IMG/VR virus record: IMGVR_UViG_3300028844_004332
Location: 1 to 40,124 of that record
DNA from: a virus
Direction: 5' to 3' (one strand)
Length of the DNA stretch: 40,124 nucleotides
Positions 16,450-24,455 of this stretch are shown here, piece by piece. Each line of letters opens with the position of its first letter. Position 1 is the first letter of the stretch. Below the pieces are notes generated by a model that was not told where the DNA came from, made no database searches, and worked only from the letters and a program-made list of their open reading frames with translations. A program made the position numbers and the translations under genes.

Positions 16450-17404
16450 AATTCTTTCCAGCGCAGACTGGCATATACTATTAAGAAAAAAGAAAGTGCC
16501 ATATGCTTGGCAAGAAAATAGATTTAAGCTCATGTTTCAAAAGTTACGTGAGCTTGAATCTTCTTGTGATGTTCACATTATAGCAGGAGATGTTTTTGAT
16601 AAAAAACCTGAACCTGATGAGATTTGTTTATTTCTTAGTTATATTAACTCAGTAACTATAGATACTTTTATAATACCAGGCAATCATGAAGCTACTAAAA
16701 AAGGAGAGACTTTTTTAGAGTACTTTAATCAAGATAACGCTATAACTAATACGAAAGTAAAAATAGTAACAAAAAATGCTAGACATTCATCAAATAATAA
16801 ATGGTTTCAGTTTTTTCCCTATGGAGAAATGCAAATAGGTAACATACCTAAATATGTAAAAGATGATATTTTAGTAACACATATAAGAGGAGAAGTTCCT
16901 CCCCATGTAAGCGAAGAGTTTGATTTTGAACAATTAAGAGAATGGCCTTTGATACTACTAGGAGATTTACATTTTAACCATAAGTATAAAGATTATAATG
17001 CTTATTATCCTGGTAGCCCTTTAAATACACATTTCGATAGAGATTTTAAAAGACAGTACGGTGTAGATATATTTAATTGTATAGACTCTCAAAACTATTC
17101 ACGAGAATTTGTAGACTTAAAGCTTCCTAAACTAATTAGAAAAACAGTGTCTAAGCAAAAAGACATAATTCCTCATGAATACGACCACATAATATACGAA
17201 ATTACAGGTTCTATAGATGAAGTATCTAAGATAGAAAACTCAGATTTAATAGATAAAAAAATAGCTATACAACCTACAGAAGACTCTAAGCTGGATCTTA
17301 GAAATAAAAGTTTAGTAGAGGAATTAGAAGAGTACTTATCTTATATAAAAATAGAAGATAAAGACCCTATTATAAATCAATTTAAAGAGCTAGGTATAAA
17401 ATAA
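16439..17404 (+). CDS. SbcD/Mre11-like nuclease subunit (gp47 type)
   Basis: The 321-residue protein is a calcineurin-like metallophosphoesterase with the Mre11/SbcD motif order: SADWH (Asp10, His12), AGDVFD (Asp51, Asp54), PGNHE (Asn82, His83) and later THIRGE and LLGDLHFNH. These residues bind two metal ions. With the SbcC-like ATPase encoded next, it would process DNA ends and hairpins during recombination, as T4 gp46/gp47 do. The two genes are three bases apart. Confidence 0.9.
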   Translation: MAVKILSSADWHILLRKKKVPYAWQENRFKLMFQKLRELESSCDVHIIAGDVFDKKPEPDEICLFLSYINSVTIDTFIIPGNHEATKKGETFLEYFNQDNAITNTKVKIVTKNARHSSNNKWFQFFPYGEMQIGNIPKYVKDDILVTHIRGEVPPHVSEEFDFEQLREWPLILLGDLHFNHKYKDYNAYYPGSPLNTHFDRDFKRQYGVDIFNCIDSQNYSREFVDLKLPKLIRKTVSKQKDIIPHEYDHIIYEITGSIDEVSKIENSDLIDKKIAIQPTEDSKLDLRNKSLVEELEEYLSYIKIEDKDPIINQFKELGIK

Positions 17405-17407
17405 ATT

Positions 17408-19231
17408 ATGTCTATTATTCTAAAAACTTTAAAATTTAGTAATATGTATAGCTACGGAGAAAATATATCTATACAGCTAGATAAAGAAAAAATAACTCAG
17501 TTATCTGCTCCTAACGGTAGCGGTAAAAGTTCTATTGCTTTTATACTACAAGAAATACTTTTTAATAAGAATATTAAAGGAATTAAAAAAGGAGATATAC
17601 TAAACAAGTACTCTAATTCAAAAAGCTGGTCTGCTAATTTAATTTTTTCTGTAGACTCTATAGAGTACACCTTAGACGTTAAAAGATCAGGGGCACAAAC
17701 TAAAGTAGTTTTATTTAAGGGAAAAGAAGATATATCAGAACACAAAGTTCTAGATACTTATAAGAAATTGCACTCTCTGTTTGGCATGACTTTTGAGGTA
17801 TTTTCTCAACTATCTTACCAAAGTTCAACAGACTTACTAGACTTTTTAAAAGCTACAGACTCTAACAGAAAAAAGTTCTTAATAAATCTATTTAGTTTAG
17901 AAAAATATTTAACTATTGGAGAAGAGATAAAAAAGACAGGAACAGAAGAAGAACGAAAATTAGTTTCTTTTAAAGGCGAACAAAAAGCAGTAGAAACTAG
18001 TATTTCAAATATAAATATAGGAAGTAAAAAAGAGTTTGTAGAGGTAGTAAATATAGATCCTTCGTTAGAGGAAGAAATTATTAAGCTAGAAGCTTCTCTA
18101 TCTAATCTAGAAAAAGATACTAGACAGATAGACAAGAATAATATAAATATCAAAGAGTTAGAATCTATTTATTTTGATGTGTCTTTAGAAAAGCCAGAAG
18201 ACCCAAACTTAGATAAAGAAATACAAGAGGCCAGAGAAACGGCTAATAATGCTAAAAGAGTTGTTGAAGATACTAATAAAAAATTAAAAGGTCTAGACTT
18301 AGAAGATAAATGTTATGCCTGCGGGCAAGAGTTAGATATATCTCAATCTATATTACAAAAAAATAAATTTGAGCAACAAATAGAAGATAGTAAGATTATT
18401 TATAGTAACTATAAAGATAAGTTTATTTCTTTAACCGCTAAAAATGATGTGTATAAATCTTTACTTAAAAAATATGAAATAAATCAAAAAAATATAGAAA
18501 AGTTTGAGACTATTTCTAATCTAATTGATAAGACTCTTCCTACTGAGGTTCCTGATAAGAGAGAAATACAAGCAGAATTAAGTACTTTAAAAAATACCTT
18601 AAAAATTCAAAAAACAGAAAAAAATTATACAGAAAAAATAAACGAAGATATTAGGGTGCACAACACAAAAGTAGATCTATTTTCAGAGGAAAAGGAAAAA
18701 TTTTTATCTAGACAGCTAGTATTAAGAAATGATATACTAAATCTTCAATATAAGGTTAACAATATTCAAATACTTAAAAAAGCGTTTTCTTCTTCGGGTA
18801 TTGTAGCATTTAAACTAGAGAATGTAGCAAAAGATTTAGAACAAACTATTAATAAATATTTATCTATACTGTCTGACGGTCAGTTTTCAGTACTATTTAG
18901 ATTAACAGGAGAAAAACTGAATGTAATTGTTATTAATGAAGGTAAGGAAGTAACTATAGAGTCTTTATCAGGTGGAGAGTTTAGTAGGGTACAAACAAGC
19001 GTATTACTCGCAGTAAGATCTACTCTTTCTAAAATAGGCGGTAATAGTTTAAATCTACTATTTTTAGATGAGATAACAGGTGTACTAGACGAGGCAGGAA
19101 AAGAAAAGCTATTTGAAGTTTTATCTGTAGAAGAAGGATTAAATGTTTTTCTTATTAGTCACGACTATAACCACCCTCTAATACCTAAGATAGAGATAGT
19201 AAAAGAAAATAATATGAGTAGGATAGTATAA
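17408..19231 (+). CDS. SbcC/Rad50-like ATPase (gp46 type)
   Basis: The 607-residue protein has Walker A APNGSGKSS (residues 34-42), long coiled-coil arms, a zinc-hook CYACGQE (Cys302, Cys305), an ABC signature ESLSGGEFSR (about 522-531) and Walker B NLLFLDEITG (about 549-558). This is the Rad50/SbcC plan with short arms, as in T4 gp46. It would form the ATP-driven clamp of the nuclease encoded upstream. Length is typical for phage members and shorter than bacterial SbcC. Confidence 0.93.
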   Translation: MSIILKTLKFSNMYSYGENISIQLDKEKITQLSAPNGSGKSSIAFILQEILFNKNIKGIKKGDILNKYSNSKSWSANLIFSVDSIEYTLDVKRSGAQTKVVLFKGKEDISEHKVLDTYKKLHSLFGMTFEVFSQLSYQSSTDLLDFLKATDSNRKKFLINLFSLEKYLTIGEEIKKTGTEEERKLVSFKGEQKAVETSISNINIGSKKEFVEVVNIDPSLEEEIIKLEASLSNLEKDTRQIDKNNINIKELESIYFDVSLEKPEDPNLDKEIQEARETANNAKRVVEDTNKKLKGLDLEDKCYACGQELDISQSILQKNKFEQQIEDSKIIYSNYKDKFISLTAKNDVYKSLLKKYEINQKNIEKFETISNLIDKTLPTEVPDKREIQAELSTLKNTLKIQKTEKNYTEKINEDIRVHNTKVDLFSEEKEKFLSRQLVLRNDILNLQYKVNNIQILKKAFSSSGIVAFKLENVAKDLEQTINKYLSILSDGQFSVLFRLTGEKLNVIVINEGKEVTIESLSGGEFSRVQTSVLLAVRSTLSKIGGNSLNLLFLDEITGVLDEAGKEKLFEVLSVEEGLNVFLISHDYNHPLIPKIEIVKENNMSRIV

Positions 19232-19240
19232 AGGAGTGCC

Positions 19241-21556
19241 ATGATACAAGTTATAAAAAGAACAGGTAAAAAAGAAGATCTAAACATTGAAAAACTACAT
19301 AAGGTAGTTTTTTTAGCTTGTGAGGGTATAGCAGGAGTAAGCCCTAGTGAGGTAGAGATTAAAAGTAAAATACAGTTTTTTGATGGTATTAAAACATCAG
19401 ACGTACAAGAAACACTTATAAAAAGTGCCGCAGACTTAATCTCAGAGCAAACTCCTAATTATCAATGGGTTGCAGGAAGACTAATAAACTATAATCTTCG
19501 TAAAGAAGTATATGGGCAGTTTGATCCTCCTGATCTGTATTCTATAGTAGAAAAAAATATAAAATTAGGATTTTATGATTCTGAGCTTATAGAAAACTAC
19601 TCTAAAAAAGAATTTTCAACTATTAATAAATATATCAAACATGTACGAGATGATAAATTAACTTATGTTGCTATGGAGCAATTTAGAGGTAAATATTTAG
19701 TACAAAATAGAGTTGAAGAGATTATATATGAAACTCCTCAGGTAGCCTATATGTTAATATCTATGACACTATTTGCTAACTATCCTAAAGAAACTAGATT
19801 AAAATGGGTAAAAGATTACTATGATGCTATTAGTTTACATGAGCTTAGCTTGCCTACTCCTATCATGGCGGGTCTGCGTACTCCACAACGACAATTCTCT
19901 TCTTGTGTACTTATTGAAGCTGATGATAGTCTTGACAGTATTAATGCTACTAGTTCTAGTATTGTTAAGTACGTCAGTCAAAAAGCAGGTATTGGTATTG
20001 GAGCAGGAAGAATTAGGTCTATCGGTTCTCCCATACGTAAAGGAGATGCCTATCATACAGGGGTGATTCCTTTTTATAAGATGTTTCAAGCAGCTACAAG
20101 GAGCTGTTCTCAAGGCGGTGTTAGAAATGGAGCAGCAACTTTATATTACCCAATTTGGCACTTAGAGGTTGAAGACTTACTCGTACTAAAAAATAACAAA
20201 GGCACAGAAGAAAATCGTGTAAGACATATGGATTATGGCGTACAGTTTAATAAGTTGTTTTACGAACGCTTAATTACTGGAGGAGATATAACTCTATTTT
20301 CTCCTAGTGATGTTCCAGGGTTGTATGACTCATTCTTTAACGATCCTGATACTTTTAAAATAATGTATGAGGGAGCAGAAAAAAATACAAAGCTACGAAA
20401 GAAAACTGTAAGTGCTATTGACTTATTTTCTTCATTTATGGAAGAACGTAAAAATACAGGACGTATATACTTACAAAATGTGGACCATGCTAATACACAT
20501 TCTAGTTTTGATGAGAAAGTAGCTCCTATTCATCAGTCTAATTTATGTGCAGAGATAGACTTACCTACTAAGCCTTTAAAAGATATATTCGATGAAGAAG
20601 GAGAAATAAGCCTATGTACTTTAAGTGCTGTTAATTGGGGTAATGTAAAATGTAAAGAAGACTTTGAGAGAGTAGGGGCTTTAGCCGTAAGAGGTTTAGA
20701 CGCCCTACTAAGCTATCAAGATTACCCTTTACGTGCAGCACAGTTATCTACAGAAAAAAGAAGACCTTTAGGCGTTGGTATTATTAATTTTGCGTATTGG
20801 TTAGCTAAAAATAATCTTAATTATCAAGATATAGATGAGCAAGGATTATCTCTTATAGATGAGTGGGCAGAAGCATGGAGTTATTACTTAATTAAAGCAA
20901 GTGCAGATTTAGCCGTTGATAAAGGTGCATGCCCAGGAGTTATGGAAACAAAATATGGACATGGTATTACCCCTAATCAAACATACAAGAAAGACGTAGA
21001 TGAGCTAGTCCCACACATAGAACGTATGGATTGGTCAGGACTACGTGAACAACTAAAAACAACAGGTATCCGTAACTCAACGCTAATGGCTCTTATGCCC
21101 GCAGAAACTAGTGCTCAGATAAGTAATAGTACTAATGGTATTGAACCTCCTAGAAGCTTAGTAAGTATTAAGCAATCTAAACATGGAGTATTAAAACAAG
21201 TAGTTCCTGGAATACACAAGCTAAAAAATAAATATGATTTATTATGGAACCAACGTTCTCCAGAAGGATATATTAAGATCATGGCTGTACTACAAAAATA
21301 TATTGATCAAGGTATTAGTGTTAATACAAGCTATAACCCTCAGTATTTTGAAGAAGAAAAAATACCTATGAGTTTAATGTTACAACACTTATTAATGTTT
21401 TATAAGTATGGAGGTAAACAATTATATTACTTTAATACTTATGACGGACAAGGAGAGTTAGACTTAAGTAGCTTAGAAGATAAAGAAGAATTAGACAGAG
21501 ATAGTTTTGACTCAGATGAAGAGTATGATGACTATTGTGAAAGTTGTGTATTATAA
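19241..21556 (+). CDS. nrdA: Class Ia ribonucleotide reductase, large subunit
   Basis: The 771-residue protein reduces ribonucleoside diphosphates to deoxy forms. An ATP-cone regulatory domain covers about residues 1-90 (VIKRTGKKEDLNIEKLHK). Active-site cysteines are Cys222 (FSSCVLIE), Cys437 in NLCAEI with Asn435 and Glu439, and Cys459 (SLCTLSAVNWG). The radical-relay pair YY is in QLYYFNTYDG. The mobile C-terminal cysteines are in CESCVL. All key residues are present, so the enzyme should be active. It is followed directly by the small subunit, and a glutaredoxin that could re-reduce it is encoded at 26287. A GGAG ribosome site lies just before the start. Confidence 0.97.
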   Translation: MIQVIKRTGKKEDLNIEKLHKVVFLACEGIAGVSPSEVEIKSKIQFFDGIKTSDVQETLIKSAADLISEQTPNYQWVAGRLINYNLRKEVYGQFDPPDLYSIVEKNIKLGFYDSELIENYSKKEFSTINKYIKHVRDDKLTYVAMEQFRGKYLVQNRVEEIIYETPQVAYMLISMTLFANYPKETRLKWVKDYYDAISLHELSLPTPIMAGLRTPQRQFSSCVLIEADDSLDSINATSSSIVKYVSQKAGIGIGAGRIRSIGSPIRKGDAYHTGVIPFYKMFQAATRSCSQGGVRNGAATLYYPIWHLEVEDLLVLKNNKGTEENRVRHMDYGVQFNKLFYERLITGGDITLFSPSDVPGLYDSFFNDPDTFKIMYEGAEKNTKLRKKTVSAIDLFSSFMEERKNTGRIYLQNVDHANTHSSFDEKVAPIHQSNLCAEIDLPTKPLKDIFDEEGEISLCTLSAVNWGNVKCKEDFERVGALAVRGLDALLSYQDYPLRAAQLSTEKRRPLGVGIINFAYWLAKNNLNYQDIDEQGLSLIDEWAEAWSYYLIKASADLAVDKGACPGVMETKYGHGITPNQTYKKDVDELVPHIERMDWSGLREQLKTTGIRNSTLMALMPAETSAQISNSTNGIEPPRSLVSIKQSKHGVLKQVVPGIHKLKNKYDLLWNQRSPEGYIKIMAVLQKYIDQGISVNTSYNPQYFEEEKIPMSLMLQHLLMFYKYGGKQLYYFNTYDGQGELDLSSLEDKEELDRDSFDSDEEYDDYCESCVL

Positions 21557-21567
21557 AGGAAAAAATT

Positions 21568-22698
21568 ATGTCAGTATTAAATGAAAATAGTAGAAATAAG
21601 CACTTAACCTCTTTAATGTTTTTAGATCCAGAAGGAGGAGTAGACATTCAGAGGTATGATACTTTAAAGTATAAACAATTTGACAAGCTTACAGACAAAC
21701 AGTTAGGTTTCTTTTGGCGACCAGAAGAAATAGACGTAACTAAAGATAGTAAAGATTTTAGAGGTTTAACAGAACACGAGCAGCATATTTTTACTGCAAA
21801 CTTAAAACGTCAAATCTTACTAGACTCTGTTCAAGGAAGAGCCCCCGTAGAAGCTTTTGGGGGTATAGTAGGACTTCCAGAATTAGAAAATTGGATTTTA
21901 ACTTGGACTTTTAGTGAGTCTATTCACTCTCGTAGCTATACTCATATTATTAGAAATATTTATACTAATCCTAGTGTTATATTTGATGAAATGATGAACG
22001 TTACAGAAATCACAGACTGCGCCTCTGACATTACTAAGTACTATGATGAACTTTTAAAATTAAGCAAATTATATCAATTGTTTGGTGAAGGAACCCACAC
22101 AATTAACGGTGAAAAGTATGTAGTTGATATGTATGAGCTTAAAAAATTATTGTATCTTTGTATAGCTAGTGTTAATATTTTAGAGGGTGTTCGTTTTTAT
22201 GTAAGCTTTGCATGTAGTTGGGCATTTGCCGAATTAAAGAAGATGGAAGGTAATGCTAAGATTATTAAGTTAATTGCCCGCGACGAAAACTTACATCTTG
22301 CATCTACACAGCAAATGATTAAGTTATTACCTAAAGATGATCCTGATTATGCTACTATTATTCCAGAGTGTGAAAGTACTGTTAGAAGTATGTTTACAGA
22401 AGCTATGGAGCAAGAAAAACAATGGGCAGAGTACTTATTTAAAGATGGCTCTATGATCGGTTTAAATGCTCAATTACTAAGTGACTATGTAGAGTGGATA
22501 ACTCATAAAAGACTAGTAGCTGCAGGTGTAAAACCTGACTTTAGTGTTCCTAGAGCTAACCCTCTTCCTTGGACTCAAAAATGGATAAGCGGGGCAGAAG
22601 TTCAAGTAGCTCCTCAAGAAACTGAAATTTCTAGCTATGTTATTGGCGGCACAAAAAAAGATGTTAGTGATAAATCCTTCGAAGGGTTTAGTTTATAA
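21568..22698 (+). CDS. nrdB: Class Ia ribonucleotide reductase, small subunit
   Basis: The 376-residue protein is the di-iron, tyrosyl-radical subunit. Metal ligands and radical residue are visible: Asp86 (LLDSVQGR), Glu117 and His120 followed by Tyr124 in SESIHSRSYTHIIRNIY, and the later pair in ARDENLHLASTQ. Retention of Tyr124 places it in the classical class Ia group. I chose ATG at 21568 with AAAGGA upstream; a GTG at 21544 inside the nrdA end is less likely. It partners with the large subunit encoded immediately before it and ends one base before a tRNA gene. Confidence 0.97.
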   Translation: MSVLNENSRNKHLTSLMFLDPEGGVDIQRYDTLKYKQFDKLTDKQLGFFWRPEEIDVTKDSKDFRGLTEHEQHIFTANLKRQILLDSVQGRAPVEAFGGIVGLPELENWILTWTFSESIHSRSYTHIIRNIYTNPSVIFDEMMNVTEITDCASDITKYYDELLKLSKLYQLFGEGTHTINGEKYVVDMYELKKLLYLCIASVNILEGVRFYVSFACSWAFAELKKMEGNAKIIKLIARDENLHLASTQQMIKLLPKDDPDYATIIPECESTVRSMFTEAMEQEKQWAEYLFKDGSMIGLNAQLLSDYVEWITHKRLVAAGVKPDFSVPRANPLPWTQKWISGAEVQVAPQETEISSYVIGGTKKDVSDKSFEGFSL

Positions 22699-22699
22699 A

Positions 22700-22775
22700 G
22701 CTCCTATAGCTCAGCTGGTAGAGCAATTGATTTGTAATCAATAGGTCCGCGGTTCGAGTCCGTGTGGGAGCACCA
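22700..22775 (+). tRNA. tRNA-Thr (anticodon TGT), CCA encoded
   Basis: A 76-base cloverleaf: acceptor GCTCCTA pairs with TGGGAGC, the D arm carries AGCTCAGCTGGTAGAGC, the anticodon stem ATTGA/TCAAT encloses loop TTTGTAA (anticodon TGT), and the T loop is TTCGAGT. CCA is encoded. It reads ACA codons, which suit an AT-rich phage in a less AT-rich host. Confidence 0.96.
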
Positions 22776-22781
22776 TTACTT

Positions 22782-22816
22782 ATAACCAGAGAGCAATCTC
22801 TGGTTATTTTATTTTA
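22782..22816 (+). terminator. Rho-independent terminator after tRNA-Thr
   Basis: A perfect 11-base-pair stem, ATAACCAGAGA/TCTCTGGTTAT, closes a GCAA tetraloop and is followed by TTTATTTTA. It ends the replication/nucleotide transcript just after the tRNA. Confidence 0.9.
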
Positions 22817-22858
22817 GCGTTTTGTACCTATAAGCTATGCAAACTATGCATACCGGGT

Positions 22859-22907
22859 TTGACATAACTATAGTTGTTTTTTGAACCTTTTTATTGTATA
22901 CTATAAA
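22859..22907 (+). promoter_or_regulatory. Candidate promoter region for the small-gene cassette
   Basis: After the terminator there is TTGACA (22859-22864), then TTGTTT (22874-22879) spaced 17 bases from TATACT (22897-22902), and TTGAAC (22881-22886) spaced 15 bases from TATAAA (22902-22907). Which boxes are used cannot be told. Position between a terminator and a gene with a good AGAAGGAG site supports a promoter. Confidence 0.5.
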
Positions 22908-22924
22908 TATAGAAGGAGAAAAAT

Positions 22925-23086
22925 ATGAAACTTTTAAGAAAACTATTTAACAAGTTAAAACCAAAAACAGAACAAGAAAGAATTACAGAATACTTAGCTA
23001 AATCTACTGACTTAGTAGACTTAGAGAGAAGACAAAAAAAACTAATATATGGTAATATGAATCCTAATTTAAGAGGATGGGTATAA
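22925..23086 (+). CDS. DUF3563-like small protein
   Basis: This 53-residue protein starts KLLRKLFNKLKP and has the core YLAKSTDLVDLERRQKKL, which fits the DUF3563 family of small bacterial proteins (Tyr-Leu-Ala, then Asp-Leu-x-Asp-Leu-Glu-Arg-Arg). The family has no firm function and is mainly chromosomal in Proteobacteria. The ribosome site AGAAGGAG is well placed. It shares one base with the next gene (TAATG). Carriage by a phage suggests capture from a host. Confidence 0.68.
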   Translation: MKLLRKLFNKLKPKTEQERITEYLAKSTDLVDLERRQKKLIYGNMNPNLRGWV

Positions 23087-23319
23087 TGACACAACACATA
23101 TTAATAGCACATAGTTTTTCTACAAGAATAATTGAAAACTTAATTGAATCTTTACGAACTCTTGTAGAATACCGTAGAGATAAGCGTATAGCTAAACAAA
23201 CTATTAAAGAATTATCTAGATTATCAGATTATGATTTAGAAGACATAGGTCTTACACGGGGTGACATTTATGCTGTAGCTCGTTCAGGATCTAGTATTAA
23301 AAATAGGGAGGGACTATAA
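23086..23319 (+). CDS. DUF1127-family small protein
   Basis: The 77-residue protein has a basic helix (YRRDKRIAKQ) followed by ELSRLSDYDLEDIGLTRGDI, the diagnostic DUF1127 stretch. DUF1127 proteins are small, basic and abundant in Alphaproteobacteria; some have been linked to RNA binding or to phosphate and carbon metabolism. I chose ATG at 23086 with AAGAGG upstream; ATG at 23077 is also open. The gene overlaps both neighbours by one base, so the trio is translated together. Its phage role is unknown. Confidence 0.8.
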   Translation: MTQHILIAHSFSTRIIENLIESLRTLVEYRRDKRIAKQTIKELSRLSDYDLEDIGLTRGDIYAVARSGSSIKNREGL

Positions 23320-23501
23320 TGACAGCTTTAGTAACAAACTATATATTCTCACCCTTATCGGGTTTGTGGTCTTCCTTCGATCGGTTTACGCAGACGATTG
23401 GGTACTCCAGAGCGGCAGCGGAGCTCGCAAGATTGGGATATCACGAGGAAGCGAAACGTTGTATATTGCAGGTTCAAGAAATGCGTAACAAAAGGAAATA
23501 A
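23319..23501 (+). CDS. Small host-like protein, possibly related to DUF1127 partners
   Basis: The 60-residue protein carries AAAELARLGYHEEAKRCILQ, a helical stretch resembling small alphaproteobacterial proteins that accompany DUF1127 genes. I cannot name a family with certainty. The coding region around 23350-23470 is visibly richer in GC and uses CGG, GCG and CGA codons, unlike its neighbours, so it was probably taken up recently from a host. It starts in a TAATG overlap with the DUF1127 gene. Confidence 0.62.
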   Translation: MTALVTNYIFSPLSGLWSSFDRFTQTIGYSRAAAELARLGYHEEAKRCILQVQEMRNKRK

Positions 23502-23502
23502 A

Positions 23503-23691
23503 ATGACTCCTAGAGAGCAAGCACAAATAGAAGCAGAGAATACTTTTAATGAGTTTATAGTGTGGAGCAAAAGAGTAACGTTATGGTCTATAGTATTTTT
23601 ATTAATTGTAGTTGTAGGATGCAACTCTGGTGTTCAAGATAAAGATACGTATCCAGGCTATAATGGAGAACAGTATGATCCTACGATATAA
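23503..23691 (+). CDS. Small single-pass membrane protein
   Basis: The 62-residue protein has a polar N-terminal third, one hydrophobic segment (LWSIVFLLIVVVG, about residues 26-38) followed by Cys, and a polar Tyr/Asp-rich tail. The VVVGC end of the segment resembles a lipobox, but the hydrophobic part lies rather far from the start. I chose ATG at 23503 with AAAGGAAA upstream. Function unknown; a role at the envelope, for example in superinfection control, is possible. Confidence 0.6.
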   Translation: MTPREQAQIEAENTFNEFIVWSKRVTLWSIVFLLIVVVGCNSGVQDKDTYPGYNGEQYDPTI

Positions 23692-23848
23692 AAGAATTCT
23701 TGACTGGTATTATCACTTAAGATATCAAGGCTGGTGTCTTGGAGTAACACACACAGGCCCTTGGTATAGTCGTTATAGTAAGATTAATTGTTTTATATGG
23801 GCTTGGTATAACTCAAGAACTCATAGCATTGATGGTAAGTATTTATAG
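23675..23848 (+). CDS. Unrecognised small Trp/Tyr-rich protein
   Basis: The 57-residue protein is rich in Trp, Tyr and Arg (for example RILDWYYHLRYQGWCLG). I do not recognise it. I chose ATG at 23675, with TGGAGAAC before it; it overlaps the previous gene by 17 bases. An in-frame ATG at 23663 would add four residues. A hairpin terminator lies ten bases after the stop. Confidence 0.5.
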   Translation: MILRYKRILDWYYHLRYQGWCLGVTHTGPWYSRYSKINCFIWAWYNSRTHSIDGKYL

Positions 23849-23857
23849 TATAAAAGT

Positions 23858-23886
23858 AAAAAGAGTCCAATAAGGGCTCTTTTTTT
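23858..23886 (+). terminator. Rho-independent terminator
   Basis: An 11-base-pair stem, AAAAAGAGTCC/GGGCTCTTTTT with one T-G pair, encloses loop AATAA and runs into further T residues. It closes the small-gene cassette. Confidence 0.85.
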
Positions 23887-23942
23887 ATATTATATTAGAC
23901 TTATGGTTCTTTTTTATATTAGTATTATACAAAGGAGATATT

Positions 23943-24389
23943 ATGAGTAGTAAAAGTAAGACTAAAGGAAGAAGTTTTGAATATGTAGTTAGAGATCTTT
24001 TTTCTAAACACTTTAATAATAAGTTTGAAAGAGTACCCTTATCAGGGGCATTAGAGTATCTTAAGGGTGACGTATATTGTCCTTGGCTTCCAAATTTTAC
24101 ATATTGTATAGAGGCTAAACATCATAAAGAAATAAATTGGAATAATCTATTAACAGCTAAAAAATCTGCGTTATTATTAGACTTTTGGAAACAGACTATA
24201 AGAGAAGCTAATACTATGAAAAAAGAGCCTTTGCTTATATATAAGTGGGATAGGAGTAAAATATACTGTTGTTGGTCTAATGAAGTTGAAGTGCCTAATC
24301 AAATAACTATTAGGGTAGATGACCTATATTTTAAAATGGGTTTATTTGATGAGTGGGTGTTAGAAGCTGTAAAATTAGAACCTACTTAA
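23943..24389 (+). CDS. PD-(D/E)xK nuclease, probable Holliday-junction resolvase
   Basis: The 148-residue protein has the small resolvase-type nuclease core: KGRSFEYVVRDLF with Glu13, GDVYCP with Asp43, and CIEAKHHKE with Glu57 and Lys59 (E-x-K). This order and spacing fit Hjc/VRR-type PD-(D/E)xK nucleases that cut branched DNA. It would resolve recombination junctions before packaging. AAAGGAG lies seven bases before the ATG, and a terminator precedes the gene, so it likely has its own promoter in the AT-rich 55-base gap. Confidence 0.7.
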   Translation: MSSKSKTKGRSFEYVVRDLFSKHFNNKFERVPLSGALEYLKGDVYCPWLPNFTYCIEAKHHKEINWNNLLTAKKSALLLDFWKQTIREANTMKKEPLLIYKWDRSKIYCCWSNEVEVPNQITIRVDDLYFKMGLFDEWVLEAVKLEPT

Positions 24390-24430
24390 GTTAAATTTAA
24401 CTTGCTTAGTGATTAAATATATTATATTAT
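24388..24430 (+). promoter_or_regulatory. Palindrome and candidate promoter before the 5'-3' exonuclease
   Basis: A perfect 16-base palindrome, AAGTTAAATTTAACTT (24388-24403), begins inside the preceding stop codon. It overlaps a partial -35 TTGCTT (24402-24407), with TATTAT (24425-24430) 17 bases on. This arrangement could be an operator over a promoter, but the boxes are weak. Confidence 0.38.
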
Positions 24431-24455
24431 AAAGTATAAATATGGAGAAAATTTA

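Noticed and set aside
19929-19963. TTGACA inside nrdA as a promoter
   Set aside because: No acceptable -10 box at 16-18 bases, and it lies in a conserved coding region.
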